Shown here in pieces: positions 46,775 to 56,512 of a DNA stretch of 64,000 nt; position 1 is the stretch's first letter, and every line of letters begins with the position of its first letter. The DNA lies in NCBI RefSeq assembly GCF_004343155.1, contig NZ_SMDC01000011.1, positions 1-64,000 on the forward strand, in the 5' to 3' direction. The notes under the pieces were generated by a model that was given only the letters and a program-made list of their open reading frames with translations, ran no database searches and had not been told where the DNA came from. Both the position numbers and the translations under genes were made by a program. This stretch comes from Marichromatium gracile. GTDB lineage: Bacteria; Pseudomonadota; Gammaproteobacteria; Chromatiales; Chromatiaceae.

Positions 46775-49357
46775 ATGGATAATGAACCCAGTTCGGCATG
46801 TTGCATGGATGACGGCGTCGGTGCGGTGGTGGTCGACGAGGCGGGACGGATCTGTCAGGTCGATGCCGACTGGAGCGCATCGCTCGGTCTGTCGGTGGCG
46901 TCGCTGCTCGGTCGGACGCTCGATGTCCTGCTCGACCCACCGCCGTCCTGGGAGCTGCTGAGTGCGCCGCGCCCCTGGCGCGGCAAGCTGCGGCTGCGTC
47001 TCGGTGAGTCCGGTGGGCGGTGGTTTCGCGCGCACCTGGTGCCGGTGCTTGGTGCTGCAGGCCGGATGCACTGCTGTACCCTGATGTTCGAGCCGCTGCC
47101 GCCAGTACCGCCGAACGAAGGTGTCGAAGGAGGGAGTCGGGCACGGCTGCTCGAGTCGGTCGCCGACTCGGCCTCCGATGCCATCGTGGTCGCCAGGCTC
47201 GAGCAGCTGGAGGTGATCTATGCCAATCGCGCCGCCCATCTACTGTTCGGCTGTGACCCGGAGTCGCGCGACATGATCGGTCGCGCCGGAGGGTGCTTCT
47301 GGCCGGAGGACGGCCTCGCCATGCTCGAGGTGCTGCTGCCCGAGGCGCTCGCCGGTGGGTGGCGTGGCGAGCTGCGCCAGCGACGGCTCGATGGCAGCGA
47401 GTTTCTCGCCGACGCAACCATCTTCGCGCTGCCCAGCCCGATCGGGGCGCCCGAGCTGGTGGCCGGTATGTTGCGCGATCTCAGTGCGGGTCAGCGGGCG
47501 GAGCGTCAGCGGCGACTGACGCACTTCGCCCTGGAGCGCTCGGGGGACGAGGTCTTCCTGCTCGATGCCGAGGCGCGCTTCGTCTATGTCAATGAAAGCA
47601 TGCATGAGACGCTCGGCCTGAGCCGCGAGCGGCTGTTGACCATGTCGGTGCCGGACATCGATCCGCTGTTCCCGCCGCAGCGATTGCAGGAGGTGTTTGC
47701 GCGATTGCTCGAGGAGTCGTCGATTCGACTCGAGACCATCCATCAGCGTGGTGATGGTTCTCGCTTCCCGGTGGAGATCCTCGCCAGTCATTTCGTTGTC
47801 GATGGCGAGCCTTACTACAGCTGCATCGGGCGCGATATATCCGAGCGCGTAGCGGCCAAGCGCGCGCTCGAGGAATCGCGGGAATATCTCGACACCCTGA
47901 TCGATGTCTTGCCGGATGCGCTTTTCGCGATCGATGGCGAAGGCGTGGTGACCATCTGGAACCGGGCCATCGAGCAGATGTCCGGGGTGCCCAGGGAGCA
48001 GGTGCTGGGGAGAGCGGGGCGCGTCTATGCGACGGCCTTCTATGGTGAGCAGCGACCCATGCTGATCGACATGGTGTCGGCCGCCCCCGAGAAGTGTGAG
48101 GAGATCATGCGTTGCTACGACCATGTTCATCGCGACGGCGATGTGCTGCTGGCTCAGCTGCATCTGCCGCGGGTCTACGGTGGCCGCGGGGCCTATGTCT
48201 GGGGGAAGGCGGTGCCGTTGCGCGATACCGCTGGCAGGGTCTTCGGCGCGCTCGAGATCATCCGTGACATCTCCGAACTCAAGGAGGCCGAGCGGGCGCT
48301 GCGCCTGAGCGAGGCGCGTTTCCGCTCGGTGGTGAGCAATACCCCGGTGATGATCTTCGAGTTCGACGCCGACGGCGTCTTCCGGCTCTGCGAGGGCAGC
48401 GGCCTGGAGTCGCTGGGGCTCGAGCCCGGCGCCCTGGTCGGGCAATCGGTGGCCGGTTTTCTCGGTGCCGACTCCGGGGTCGAGACGCACATCGCCCGGG
48501 CGATCGGCGGCGACAAGGTACAGTTCACCGCCGCACTCGGTCGACAGGTGTTCGAGACCTACTTCAACCCGGTGCGCGATCCCGGTACCGACAGCGGGGT
48601 GTCGGTGATCGGGGTCGCGGTCGATGTCACCGAGCGCACCGAGCGCGAGGCCGAGCTGCGTCAGCGCACCGACGAGTTGACCCGCTTCACCTATACCGTC
48701 TCGCACGACCTCAAGAGCCCGCTGGTGACCATCCGCACCTTCCTCGGCTTTCTCGAACGCGACATCGCCGCCGGCGACGAGGCGCGCATCGCCAAGGACC
48801 TGGGGTTCGTGCGCAAGGCCTCGGAGCGGATGACGCGCTTGCTCGATGAGCTGCTGGAGTTGTCGCGCATCGGTCGGCTGGTCAACGACCCGACCGAGTT
48901 CAGTCTGCGCGAGGTGGTCGATGAGGTGCTCGAGTTGGTCGCCGGACGCATCGTCGAGCGCGGGGTCGAGGTGACGGTGAGCGATGCGCCGGCATGGATC
49001 CTGGGGGATCGCCCCCGCCTGACCGAGGTCTTCCTCAACCTGATCGACAATGCGGTCAAGTTCATGGGCGATCAGTCGGCGCCGCGTATCGAGATCGGAC
49101 TCGAGAGGTTGGACGACGCGCTGGTGGTGGTCGTTGCCGACAACGGCAAGGGGATCGACCCGCGCCATCTGCACAAGGTCTTCGGGCTGTTCGAGCGCCT
49201 CGACCTCGAGGGGGACGGGACCGGCATCGGTCTGGCCTTGGTGCAGCGCATCGTCGAGGTCCACGGTGGGCGGATCTGGGCCGAATCACCGGGGCCCGGG
49301 CAGGGGGCGCGCTTCTGCTTCACCCTCGCCGGACTCGAGCTGCGCCCCGCCGGTTGA
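46775..49357 (+). CDS. Soluble multi-PAS sensor histidine kinase
   Basis: An 860-residue cytoplasmic kinase without membrane segments. Four or five PAS modules run from about residue 10 to 620 (for example DAIVVARLEQLEVIYANRAA, ARFVYVNESMHETLGLS and DALFAIDGEGVVTIWN). They are followed by HisKA with H644 in YTVSHDLKSPLVTIRTF and a HATPase domain with NLIDNAVKFM, DNGKGIDPRH and GTGIGLALVQRIVEVHGG. The frame starts at 46517, but GAGGTGGATGGA directly before the ATG at 46775 and the PAS-like start favour MDNEPSS. The Rcp1-type receiver at 44296 is the likely partner. The stop is 3 bp from the convergent trkH. Confidence 0.9.
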   Translation: MDNEPSSACCMDDGVGAVVVDEAGRICQVDADWSASLGLSVASLLGRTLDVLLDPPPSWELLSAPRPWRGKLRLRLGESGGRWFRAHLVPVLGAAGRMHCCTLMFEPLPPVPPNEGVEGGSRARLLESVADSASDAIVVARLEQLEVIYANRAAHLLFGCDPESRDMIGRAGGCFWPEDGLAMLEVLLPEALAGGWRGELRQRRLDGSEFLADATIFALPSPIGAPELVAGMLRDLSAGQRAERQRRLTHFALERSGDEVFLLDAEARFVYVNESMHETLGLSRERLLTMSVPDIDPLFPPQRLQEVFARLLEESSIRLETIHQRGDGSRFPVEILASHFVVDGEPYYSCIGRDISERVAAKRALEESREYLDTLIDVLPDALFAIDGEGVVTIWNRAIEQMSGVPREQVLGRAGRVYATAFYGEQRPMLIDMVSAAPEKCEEIMRCYDHVHRDGDVLLAQLHLPRVYGGRGAYVWGKAVPLRDTAGRVFGALEIIRDISELKEAERALRLSEARFRSVVSNTPVMIFEFDADGVFRLCEGSGLESLGLEPGALVGQSVAGFLGADSGVETHIARAIGGDKVQFTAALGRQVFETYFNPVRDPGTDSGVSVIGVAVDVTERTEREAELRQRTDELTRFTYTVSHDLKSPLVTIRTFLGFLERDIAAGDEARIAKDLGFVRKASERMTRLLDELLELSRIGRLVNDPTEFSLREVVDEVLELVAGRIVERGVEVTVSDAPAWILGDRPRLTEVFLNLIDNAVKFMGDQSAPRIEIGLERLDDALVVVVADNGKGIDPRHLHKVFGLFERLDLEGDGTGIGLALVQRIVEVHGGRIWAESPGPGQGARFCFTLAGLELRPAG

Positions 49358-49360
49358 GCC

Positions 49361-50815
49361 TCAGCGCTGCCAGAAGGTGGGGGTGAGCAGCACCAGCAGG
49401 GTGAAGATCTCGAGCCGGCCGAGCAGCATGGCAAAGCAGAGGATCCACTTGGCCGGGTCGTAGATGTCGGCGAAGTGCGGGCCGACCATGGCCAGCCCTG
49501 GACCGAGGTTGTTGATACAGGCGGCGACCGCCGAGAAGGAGGTCAGCAGGTCGAGTCCGGTGGCCGCCAGCATCAGATACATCAGCACGAAGCAGGCGAC
49601 ATAGAGCGAGAAGAAGCCCCATACGGCATCGACCACCCGGTGATCGATGCTCTTGCCGCCGATGCGCACCGGGATCTGCGCGTTGGGGTGGATCAGGCGA
49701 CCGATCTCGCGCACGCCCTGCTTGATCAGCAGCAGGAAGCGGATGACCTTGATGCCGCCGCCGGTGGAGCCGGCGCAGCCGCCGACGAAGCTGGTGAACA
49801 GCAGCAGGATCTGCAGGAAGGGCGGCCAGAAATAGAACTCGGCGGTGGCGAAGCCGGTGGTGGTCCCGATCGAGACGGCCTGGAACAACCCCTTGGTGAA
49901 GGCGTCGTCCCAGGTGATGAAGGTGTCGGTGCGATAGAGCGCGACCGTGGCGATGGCGGTCACCGTCACCATGATCAGCAGATAGAAGCGCCACTCGCTG
50001 TCGTGGAGATAGACCCCGAGGCTGTGGCGGTGTACCGCCACGAAGTGCAGCGCGAAGTTCATCCCCGCCAGCAGCATGAACACCACCGCGATCATCTCGA
50101 TCAGGGTGCTGTCGAAGTGACCCATGCTGAGGTCATGGGTCGAGAAGCCGCCGATGGCCACGGTCGAGAAGGCGTGACCGATGGCATCGAACAGGGTCAT
50201 GCCCGCGCCCCAGTAGGCCAGTGCGCAGGCCACCGTCATCCACAGATAGATGTACCACAGCGCCTTGGCCGTCTCGGTGATGCGCGGGGTGAGCTTGGAG
50301 TCCTTCATCGGTCCCGGCATCTCGGCGCGATAGAGCTGCATGCCGCCGATGCCGAGCATCGGCAGCACCGCGACGGCGAGCACGATGATCCCCATACCGC
50401 CGAGCCACTGCAGCTGCTGGCGATAGAAGAGGATCGACTTGGGCAGGTCGTCGAGTCCGACGATCACGGTCGCGCCGGTGGTGGTCAGCCCCGAGATCGA
50501 CTCGAACACCGCATCGGTTGGCGACAGTACCGGGTCGGGGGCGAGCAGGAAGGGCAGGGCACCGGCCAGCCCCAGGGTGGTCCAGAACAGCACCACCACC
50601 AGGAAGCCGTCGCGCAGCCGCAGCACCGCCTGATACCGCATCACCGGGAGGAAGATCAGCAGTCCGGCGCTGAGCAGGATGGCGAAGGCGACCAGGAAGG
50701 GCCAGGCCTCACCGTCGGCATAGATCAGCTCCACGACCACCGGTGGCAGCATGGCGAAGCTGAACACCGCCAGCAGCAGGCCCAGCACCTTCTGTACCGC
50801 AGCGAACTTCATCAT
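49361..50815 (-). CDS. trkH: Trk potassium uptake membrane protein TrkH
   Basis: A 484-residue potassium channel-like subunit built of four M1-P-M2 repeats. SISGLTTTGATVIVGLD, AFSTVAIGGFSTHD, TTTGFATAEFYFWP and FVGGCAGSTGGGIKVIR are the pore and filter regions with the conserved glycines. It forms the uptake system with TrkA, 4 bp upstream on the same strand. The length matches E. coli TrkH (483). Confidence 0.95.
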   Translation of the reverse strand: MMKFAAVQKVLGLLLAVFSFAMLPPVVVELIYADGEAWPFLVAFAILLSAGLLIFLPVMRYQAVLRLRDGFLVVVLFWTTLGLAGALPFLLAPDPVLSPTDAVFESISGLTTTGATVIVGLDDLPKSILFYRQQLQWLGGMGIIVLAVAVLPMLGIGGMQLYRAEMPGPMKDSKLTPRITETAKALWYIYLWMTVACALAYWGAGMTLFDAIGHAFSTVAIGGFSTHDLSMGHFDSTLIEMIAVVFMLLAGMNFALHFVAVHRHSLGVYLHDSEWRFYLLIMVTVTAIATVALYRTDTFITWDDAFTKGLFQAVSIGTTTGFATAEFYFWPPFLQILLLFTSFVGGCAGSTGGGIKVIRFLLLIKQGVREIGRLIHPNAQIPVRIGGKSIDHRVVDAVWGFFSLYVACFVLMYLMLAATGLDLLTSFSAVAACINNLGPGLAMVGPHFADIYDPAKWILCFAMLLGRLEIFTLLVLLTPTFWQR

Positions 50816-50819
50816 GGCG

Positions 50820-52193
50820 CTAGAGGAAGGTGACGCCGACCTGGAACAGACGCTCGACCTCGGGGATGCGGCGCTTGTCCTGGAGGAAGAGGATGACGTG
50901 GTCCTCGGACTGGATCCGGGTGTCGTGGTGGGCGATCAGCACCTGGTCGCCGCGCACCAGTGCGCCGATGCTCGCCCCCTTGGGCAGACGGATCTCGGCG
51001 ATGGAGCGTCCGATCACCTTGCTCGAGGTCTCGTCGCCGTGGGCGATGGCCTCGATCGCCTCGGCCGCCCCGCGGCGCAGCGAGTGCACCATCACCACGT
51101 CGCCGCGGCGCACGTGCTTGAGCAGGCTGCCGATGGTCGCCTGCTGCGGCGAGATGGCGACATCGATCGCTCCCGACTGCACCAGGTCGACATAGGAGGG
51201 GCGGTTGATCAGCGCCATCACCTTGCGCGCGCCGAGGCGCTTGGCGAGCATCGCCGAGAGGATGTTGGCCTCGTCGTCGTCGGTCACCGCGCAGAACACG
51301 TCGGTGCTCTCGATGTTCTCCTCGAGCAGCAGGTCCTGGTCGGCGGCGTCGCCGTGGAGCACGATGGTCTTCTCCAGGTCCTCGGCGATGTGCTTGCAGC
51401 GCTTCAGGTCACGCTCGATGATCTTCACCCGGAAGCTGCGCTCGAGCGCGCCGGCCAGCCGCGTGCCGATGTTGCCGCCGCCGGCGATGATCATCCGTCG
51501 GTAGGTCTTGTCGAGCCGGCGCAGCTCGCCCATCACCGCGCGGATGTGTTCGGGGGCGGCGACGAAGAAGACCTCGTCGTCGACCTCGATGACGGTGTCG
51601 CCCTCGGGCTGGATGGCGCGGTCCTGGCGATAGATCGCCGCCACCCGCGCCTCGATGTTGGGCATGCGCTGGTGCAGGGTGCGCAGCTCCTGACCGACCA
51701 GCGGGCCGCCGTAATAGGCCTTGACCGCCACCAGACGGATGCGCCCGCCGGCGAAGTCGAGCACCTGCAGGGTGCCGGGGTTCTCGATCAGACGGATGAT
51801 GTAGTCGGTGACCAGCGCCTCGGGGCTGATCGCGACATCGATCGGCAGCGCGTCGGTGCCGAACAGTCGCGGCTGGTCGAGGAAGCTCTGGGCGCGCACC
51901 CGGGCGATCTTGGTCGGGGTGTGGAACAGGGTGTAGGCGACCTGACAGGCGACCATGTTGGTCTCGTCGCTGTTGGTCACCGCGATGATCATGTCGGCGT
52001 CCTCGGCGCCGGCGCGTGCGAGCACGTCGGGGTGGGCGCCGTGACCGTAGACGGTGCGCAGGTCGAAGCGGTCCTGCAGCTCGCGCAGCAGCGCCGGGTT
52101 GTGATCGACCACGGTGATGTCGTTGGCCTCGCTGACCAGGTTCGCCGCCACCGAGGTGCCGACCTGGCCGGCGCCGAGGATGATGATCTTCAT
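50820..52193 (-). CDS. trkA: Trk potassium uptake regulatory NAD-binding protein TrkA
   Basis: A 457-residue peripheral protein that gates TrkH. It has two RCK units, each with a Rossmann NAD site: [19 protein letters not shown] at the start and [17 protein letters not shown] near 235. Two TrkA-C domains are present. The frame extends 54 nt upstream into heptad-repeat DNA (AGSWQLAAG...), which is not real protein; the start at 52193 gives the normal length of 457-458. It is downstream of ntrX across a repeat-filled 190-bp gap. Confidence 0.95.
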   Translation of the reverse strand: MKIIILGAGQVGTSVAANLVSEANDITVVDHNPALLRELQDRFDLRTVYGHGAHPDVLARAGAEDADMIIAVTNSDETNMVACQVAYTLFHTPTKIARVRAQSFLDQPRLFGTDALPIDVAISPEALVTDYIIRLIENPGTLQVLDFAGGRIRLVAVKAYYGGPLVGQELRTLHQRMPNIEARVAAIYRQDRAIQPEGDTVIEVDDEVFFVAAPEHIRAVMGELRRLDKTYRRMIIAGGGNIGTRLAGALERSFRVKIIERDLKRCKHIAEDLEKTIVLHGDAADQDLLLEENIESTDVFCAVTDDDEANILSAMLAKRLGARKVMALINRPSYVDLVQSGAIDVAISPQQATIGSLLKHVRRGDVVMVHSLRRGAAEAIEAIAHGDETSSKVIGRSIAEIRLPKGASIGALVRGDQVLIAHHDTRIQSEDHVILFLQDKRRIPEVERLFQVGVTFL

Positions 52194-52218
52194 GCCGCGC
52201 TCGGCCCTCGGTCGGGCG

Positions 52219-52375
52219 CCAGCGGCCAGCTGCCAGCTGCCAGCCACCAGCGGTCAGTCGCCAGTGGCCAGCCTCCAGTCGCCAGCTTCCAGCGGTCTGT
52301 CGGTCCCGGGCGCCGTGGCGCGCGCGCCGCCGCCCCGCGGCTGGTGGCCGAGCGCTGGTGGCTGGCCGCTGGCTG
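52219..52375. repeat. Mirrored degenerate heptad arrays between ntrX and trkA
   Basis: From 52219 to 52302, twelve consecutive 7-bp units keep register (CCAGCGG, CCAGCTG, CCAGCTG, CCAGCCA and so on; consensus CCAGNNN). After about 38 bp of GC-rich DNA, CTGGNNN units follow at 52341-52375 (CTGGTGG, CTGGCCG, CTGGCTG among them). The two arms are complementary, so RNA from either strand could fold back. They fill most of the 190-bp ntrX-trkA gap inside the operon. Confidence 0.75.
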
Positions 52376-52383
52376 CTCGATCC

Positions 52384-53751
52384 TCATCGCCGTTCCTTGA
52401 TCTCGATGCCGAGCGAGCGCAGCTTGCGATAGAGATGGGTGCGCTCCATCCCCGCCTCCTTGGCCATCTTGCTGACGTTGCCGCCGTGCTTCTCGAGCTG
52501 GTAGTCGAGATAGGCCTTCTCGAACTGCTCGCGCGCCTGACGCAGCGGCTGGTCGAAGGAGACCAGTCCCTCGAGCGCCTGGGCCTGCACCGGTGGCGGC
52601 GCGCCGAGCGCGCTCTCGACCTCCTTCTGGCTGATCTCGTCGCCGGCGCCGAGGATCAGCACCCGCTGCACCAGATTCTTCAGCTCGCGCACGTTGCCCG
52701 GCCAGGTGTAGTTGCGCAGGAAGTTCTGCGCGCCGACGCTGAAGCGCCGATAGGGCAGCTTCTCGTGGGTGGCGAAGTAGTCGAGATAGAAGTTGAGCAG
52801 GTCGGGGACGTCCTCGGCGTGCTCGCGCAGCGGCGGGACGTGTAGCGGCACCACGTTGAGATGATAGAAGAGGTCCTCGCGGAAGCGCCCGGCCTGGACC
52901 TCTTCCTCGAGGTTGCGCTGGGTGACGGCGATGATGCGCACGTCGATGCGCACCGGTTCGCTGCCGCCGATGCGCAGGAAGGAGCCGCTGTCGAGCGCGC
53001 CGAGGAGCTTGGCCTGGGCGTCGAGCTCCATGTCGGCGACCTCGTCGAGCAACAGGGTGCCGCCGGCGGCCTTCTCCAGGCTGCCGTAGTGGATGTGCTC
53101 GCCCTCCTCGGTGCCGAACAGCTCGCGTGCGGCGTTGCCGCCGGCCAGGGTGGAGACGCTGAGGTCGACGAAGGGGCGCTCGCGTCGCGCGCTCTGCGAG
53201 TGCAGATAGCGGGCGAAGGTCTCGCGACCGCTGCCGGCGTCGCCGGTGATCAGCACCCAGGTGTCGTGCTGGGCGATGCGCTTGACCTGTTCGCGCAGGC
53301 GCAGCATCGCCGCGCTGCGCCCGACCGGCTCGTGGACCAGCGGGGTTCGGCGCTTGAGCCCGATGTTCTCCTGATGGAGCTTGTCGGCCTCGAGCGCGCG
53401 CTCGACGGTGAGCAGCAGCTTGGCCATCGACAGCGGCTTCTCGAGGAAGTCGTAGGCGCCGAGCCGGGTGGCCTCGACGGCGGTCTCGACGGTGCCGTGC
53501 CCGGACATCATGATCACCGGGCAGGGCAGGCTGTCCTCCTCGGCCCACTCCTTGAGCAGGGTGATGCCGTCGAGGTCGGGCATCCAGATGTCGAGCAGGA
53601 TCAGGTCGGGACGACGGTCGCGCAGCGCATGTCGGGCCGCCTCGCCATTCTCGGCGCCGGCCACGGTGTAGCCCTCGTCCTCGAGAATGTCCTGGACCAG
53701 GCCGCGGATGTCGGGCTCGTCGTCCACGACCAAGATATGGGTTGCACTCAT
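52384..53751 (-). CDS. ntrX: NtrX-type response regulator (AAA+ domain without GAFTGA)
   Basis: A 455-residue regulator. The receiver domain holds phospho-acceptor D54 (LILLDIWMPD). The AAA+ domain (about 138-365) and the Fis-type helix-turn-helix at the C-terminus (GGNVSKMAKEAGMERTHLYRKL) follow. The Walker A is GDAGSGRE (170-177), with Arg176 in place of lysine. The segment after ELFG (210-225) has no GAFTGA, the loop that contacts sigma-54. Walker B (GTLLLDE, 231-237) is intact. NtrX proteins often lack GAFTGA, so it probably does not act as a classical sigma-54 activator. It overlaps ntrY by 4 nt. Confidence 0.92.
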   Translation of the reverse strand: MSATHILVVDDEPDIRGLVQDILEDEGYTVAGAENGEAARHALRDRRPDLILLDIWMPDLDGITLLKEWAEEDSLPCPVIMMSGHGTVETAVEATRLGAYDFLEKPLSMAKLLLTVERALEADKLHQENIGLKRRTPLVHEPVGRSAAMLRLREQVKRIAQHDTWVLITGDAGSGRETFARYLHSQSARRERPFVDLSVSTLAGGNAARELFGTEEGEHIHYGSLEKAAGGTLLLDEVADMELDAQAKLLGALDSGSFLRIGGSEPVRIDVRIIAVTQRNLEEEVQAGRFREDLFYHLNVVPLHVPPLREHAEDVPDLLNFYLDYFATHEKLPYRRFSVGAQNFLRNYTWPGNVRELKNLVQRVLILGAGDEISQKEVESALGAPPPVQAQALEGLVSFDQPLRQAREQFEKAYLDYQLEKHGGNVSKMAKEAGMERTHLYRKLRSLGIEIKERR

Positions 53752-55955
53752 GTCTCTGTGTGTGTTCCTCGCGCTTGAGCGTCCCGGCCGGGGGGCTGCC
53801 AGACGGGCAGTCGGATCTCGATCCGAGCGCCGGAACCGGTGTTTTCGACGACGATGATACCGCCGTGTTCCTCGATTATCCTCTTGACGATCGCCAGCCC
53901 CAGGCCGGTGCCCTTGGCCTTGGTGGTGACATAGGGCTCGAACAGTCGCTCCATCAGGTGAGGCTCGAAGCCGGGACCGTTGTCGCTGATCTCGAGCCAG
54001 ACGCCATGCTGCTCGCCCGTCTTGCGCACCCCGGTGGCGACGCGGATGCGGCCGTCGGGGCTGCCTTCGAGCGCCTCCTGGGCGTTCTTGATCAGGTTGT
54101 GCAGTACCTGGCGCAGGCGCAGCGCATCACCGTTGATCTGGTGCTCGTCGGCGCCGAGCGCGACCTGCAGTGCGCCGGCCCCGGCGCTGCGATAGAGGTC
54201 CAGCACCTCGCGCACCAGACGGTCGAACACCAGCGGCTCGGGGCGCAGCTGCGGCGAGCGGGCGTAGTCCGAGAAGTCGTTGACCATCGCCTTCATCGCC
54301 TCGACCTGCTGGATGATGGTGTGGGTGGCGCGGTCGATGACCCGGGCGTCGGCCTCCTCGGCCTTGCGCAGCAGCTTGTGGCGCAGCCGCTCGGCGGAGA
54401 GCTGGATCGGGGTCAGCGGGTTCTTGATCTCGTGCGCCAGACGCCGCGCCACCTCGCCCCAGGCCGCCTCGCGCTGGGCGGTGATCAGCGAGGTGATGTC
54501 GTCGAACACCACCACGTGCCCGGGGGCCTCGTCGTCGCCGCCGGGCAGCGGGCTGCCGCGACACATCAACGTCTGGCTGCCCTCCTGGCGCTGCAGCTGT
54601 ACCTCGGCGCGCCAGGCCTGGCCGCTTGCGACCTGTTGGCGCACGGTCTCGGTCCAGGGGCTGAGCCAGGGATGGTATGCGGCGATCTGGTCGAGATCCA
54701 CCGCCGAGGCCTCGGCGATCTCGAGGTCGAGGATCGCGCGTGCGGCCGGGTTGGCGGTGCGCAGGCGGTGCTCGGCATCGAGCGCCGCGACCCCGGAGGA
54801 GAGCCGACCGAGCACCGTCTCGAGATAGTTGCGCTGGGTCTCGACGGCCTGCTGGCTGCGCTCGGCCGCGTCGCGGGCGCGGGCGATGCGCCGCGACATG
54901 GCGTTGAACGAGGCGACCAGGAAGGCCAGCTCGTCGTCGTGACGTGGCAGCGGGATCTGCTGGCCGTAGTCGCCCTCGGCGATGGCGCGGCTGGCGCGGG
55001 CGATGTCGGCCACCGGGGCGACCAGTCGCCGCGCGGTGTGGAAGGCGACGATCAGCGCCGCCATCAGGCTGAACAGCAGCACCAGCGAGAGCGTCAGCGA
55101 GAAGCTCAACTTGAGCGAGTTGCGCAGATAGGCCAGCTCGGTATAGCGGTTGTAGGCCGCCTCGAGCTGATCGGAGAGCTCACCGATACGCGCCGAGGTG
55201 GGGAAGATCGCCTGCATCTGCATCGGTCGCCCGAGCGGGTCGTTGACCAGCACCCGCACCACCAGATCGGCGCCCGGCACCGAGTCGAGTCCGACGTAGT
55301 TGTTGCCCGCGCGCACGCTCTGCTGGATCTCGCGCTCGGCGTGGTTGGGCACCAGCTTGGTCGGGTCCTCGCTGGCGTTGGCCAGCACCTGGCCGTTGCC
55401 GCCGTAGACGGTCAGCTCGATCGCCCCGGCCTGGCGGCGCAGGCTGTCGAGGCTCAGCGCGATCGCCGTCGAGGAGCGATCCTCGATGCTCACCAGCAGC
55501 TGTTCGGTGTATTTGCTCAGTACCCGCTGGTTGAGGTCGAGCGAGGCCTGGTTGAGCACCAGGGCGTCTTCCATCGCCTGGCCGATCTCGACGTCGAACC
55601 AGCTGTCGATGCCGCGCAGCAGGAAGCCCAGGGAGAAGTAGTAGACGGTGCCCACCGGCAGCAGCGAGAGCACCGCGAACAGCGCCACGATCCGTGCCGT
55701 CAGCCGCGACCCGGCGGCCTGCTGGCGATAGCGCCGGACCAGGCGGACGACGTTGAAGCCGACCAGCAGCGCCAGCATCCCGAGCCCGGCGAGCACCACG
55801 AAGAGCAGCGGTACGAAGGCCCGGCTGAGCGCCTCGGAGTTGGCCACCGAGTCGCGCATCAGCACCAGCACCACGAACAGCGCGGCGATCAGGATCGCCA
55901 CCGGCAGGGTGCCGAGCCCGAGTCCGCGCAGTCGACTCACGGTTGCAGTGGCCAT
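53748..55955 (-). CDS. ntrY: NtrY-type membrane sensor histidine kinase
   Basis: A 735-residue kinase. N-terminal membrane helices lie at about 15-35, 45-68 and 88-112. A periplasmic sensor region is followed by a further helix near 300-322, HAMP (VAPVADIARASRAIAEGDYG) and PAS. HisKA has H508 in ARRLAHEIKNPLTPIQLSAE. The HATPase domain has NLIKNAQEAL, DNGPGF and GTGLGLAIVKRIIEEHGG. It senses redox or nitrogen-related signals in relatives; the signal here is unknown. The start MATATVSRLRG at 55955 overlaps the DUF4390 gene by 19 nt. Confidence 0.94.
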   Translation of the reverse strand: MATATVSRLRGLGLGTLPVAILIAALFVVLVLMRDSVANSEALSRAFVPLLFVVLAGLGMLALLVGFNVVRLVRRYRQQAAGSRLTARIVALFAVLSLLPVGTVYYFSLGFLLRGIDSWFDVEIGQAMEDALVLNQASLDLNQRVLSKYTEQLLVSIEDRSSTAIALSLDSLRRQAGAIELTVYGGNGQVLANASEDPTKLVPNHAEREIQQSVRAGNNYVGLDSVPGADLVVRVLVNDPLGRPMQMQAIFPTSARIGELSDQLEAAYNRYTELAYLRNSLKLSFSLTLSLVLLFSLMAALIVAFHTARRLVAPVADIARASRAIAEGDYGQQIPLPRHDDELAFLVASFNAMSRRIARARDAAERSQQAVETQRNYLETVLGRLSSGVAALDAEHRLRTANPAARAILDLEIAEASAVDLDQIAAYHPWLSPWTETVRQQVASGQAWRAEVQLQRQEGSQTLMCRGSPLPGGDDEAPGHVVVFDDITSLITAQREAAWGEVARRLAHEIKNPLTPIQLSAERLRHKLLRKAEEADARVIDRATHTIIQQVEAMKAMVNDFSDYARSPQLRPEPLVFDRLVREVLDLYRSAGAGALQVALGADEHQINGDALRLRQVLHNLIKNAQEALEGSPDGRIRVATGVRKTGEQHGVWLEISDNGPGFEPHLMERLFEPYVTTKAKGTGLGLAIVKRIIEEHGGIIVVENTGSGARIEIRLPVWQPPGRDAQARGTHTET

Positions 55956-56512
55956 TTGGTCCACCCGCTCGAGAGTTTCCAGGCCGGTTTGAGGTAGGCC
56001 ATCGGGCGCAGCGGCAGCGGTAACGCCTCGATCTCCAGGGTGGTGCGCAGCTGCACCTCGTAGTCGCTGTCGGGAGCGAGTCGCGCGGCGCCGAGCAGCC
56101 GCAGGTCGATGAGTTCGCCGAGCGCGCGCAGCGCCGCCTCGCGCGAGACGAAGCTGCGCCCCTCGGTGTCGGGCAGGGTGTAGACCTGATAGCGCTCGGA
56201 GAGCGGCTTGTAGCGGATGACGCGGCGCAGCTGGAGGTCGGCGAGGCTGTCCTCCCACAGCCAGGCGCCGCTGCGGCGGACCTGGATGTGGATCAACACC
56301 GTCAGCGGTACGCCGTTGTCGAGCGCCTCGAGCGCCTCGGCGCTGAAGTCGTAGTCGATCTCGGCGCTGAGACGGTAGCCGCGGTCGTCGTCGAGTCGGG
56401 TGTCGAGACGCTGTACCCGGAAGTCATCGCCGGCGATCGCCAGCGAGACCCAGGCGAGCAGGAGACCGAGGACCAGAGCCGTCGATGGGGTACGCAGGCG
56501 CCGTGCCCTCAT
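55937..56512 (-). CDS. DUF4390 exported protein
   Basis: A 191-residue protein with a signal peptide (ALVLGLLLAWVSLAIAG) and a beta-rich mature part containing LSAEIDYDFSAEALEALDNGVPLT and RYQVYTLPD, typical of DUF4390. It is always found beside ntrY in Gammaproteobacteria, so it may assist NtrY's periplasmic sensing, but this is unproven. It overlaps rsmB by 4 nt and ntrY by 19 nt. Confidence 0.9.
   Translation of the reverse strand: MRARRLRTPSTALVLGLLLAWVSLAIAGDDFRVQRLDTRLDDDRGYRLSAEIDYDFSAEALEALDNGVPLTVLIHIQVRRSGAWLWEDSLADLQLRRVIRYKPLSERYQVYTLPDTEGRSFVSREAALRALGELIDLRLLGAARLAPDSDYEVQLRTTLEIEALPLPLRPMAYLKPAWKLSSGWTKWPLQP

Noticed and set aside
52194-52247. 18-residue N-terminal extension of TrkA
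   Set aside because: It reads through the heptad array; [12 protein letters not shown] at 52193 is the conserved Rossmann start.
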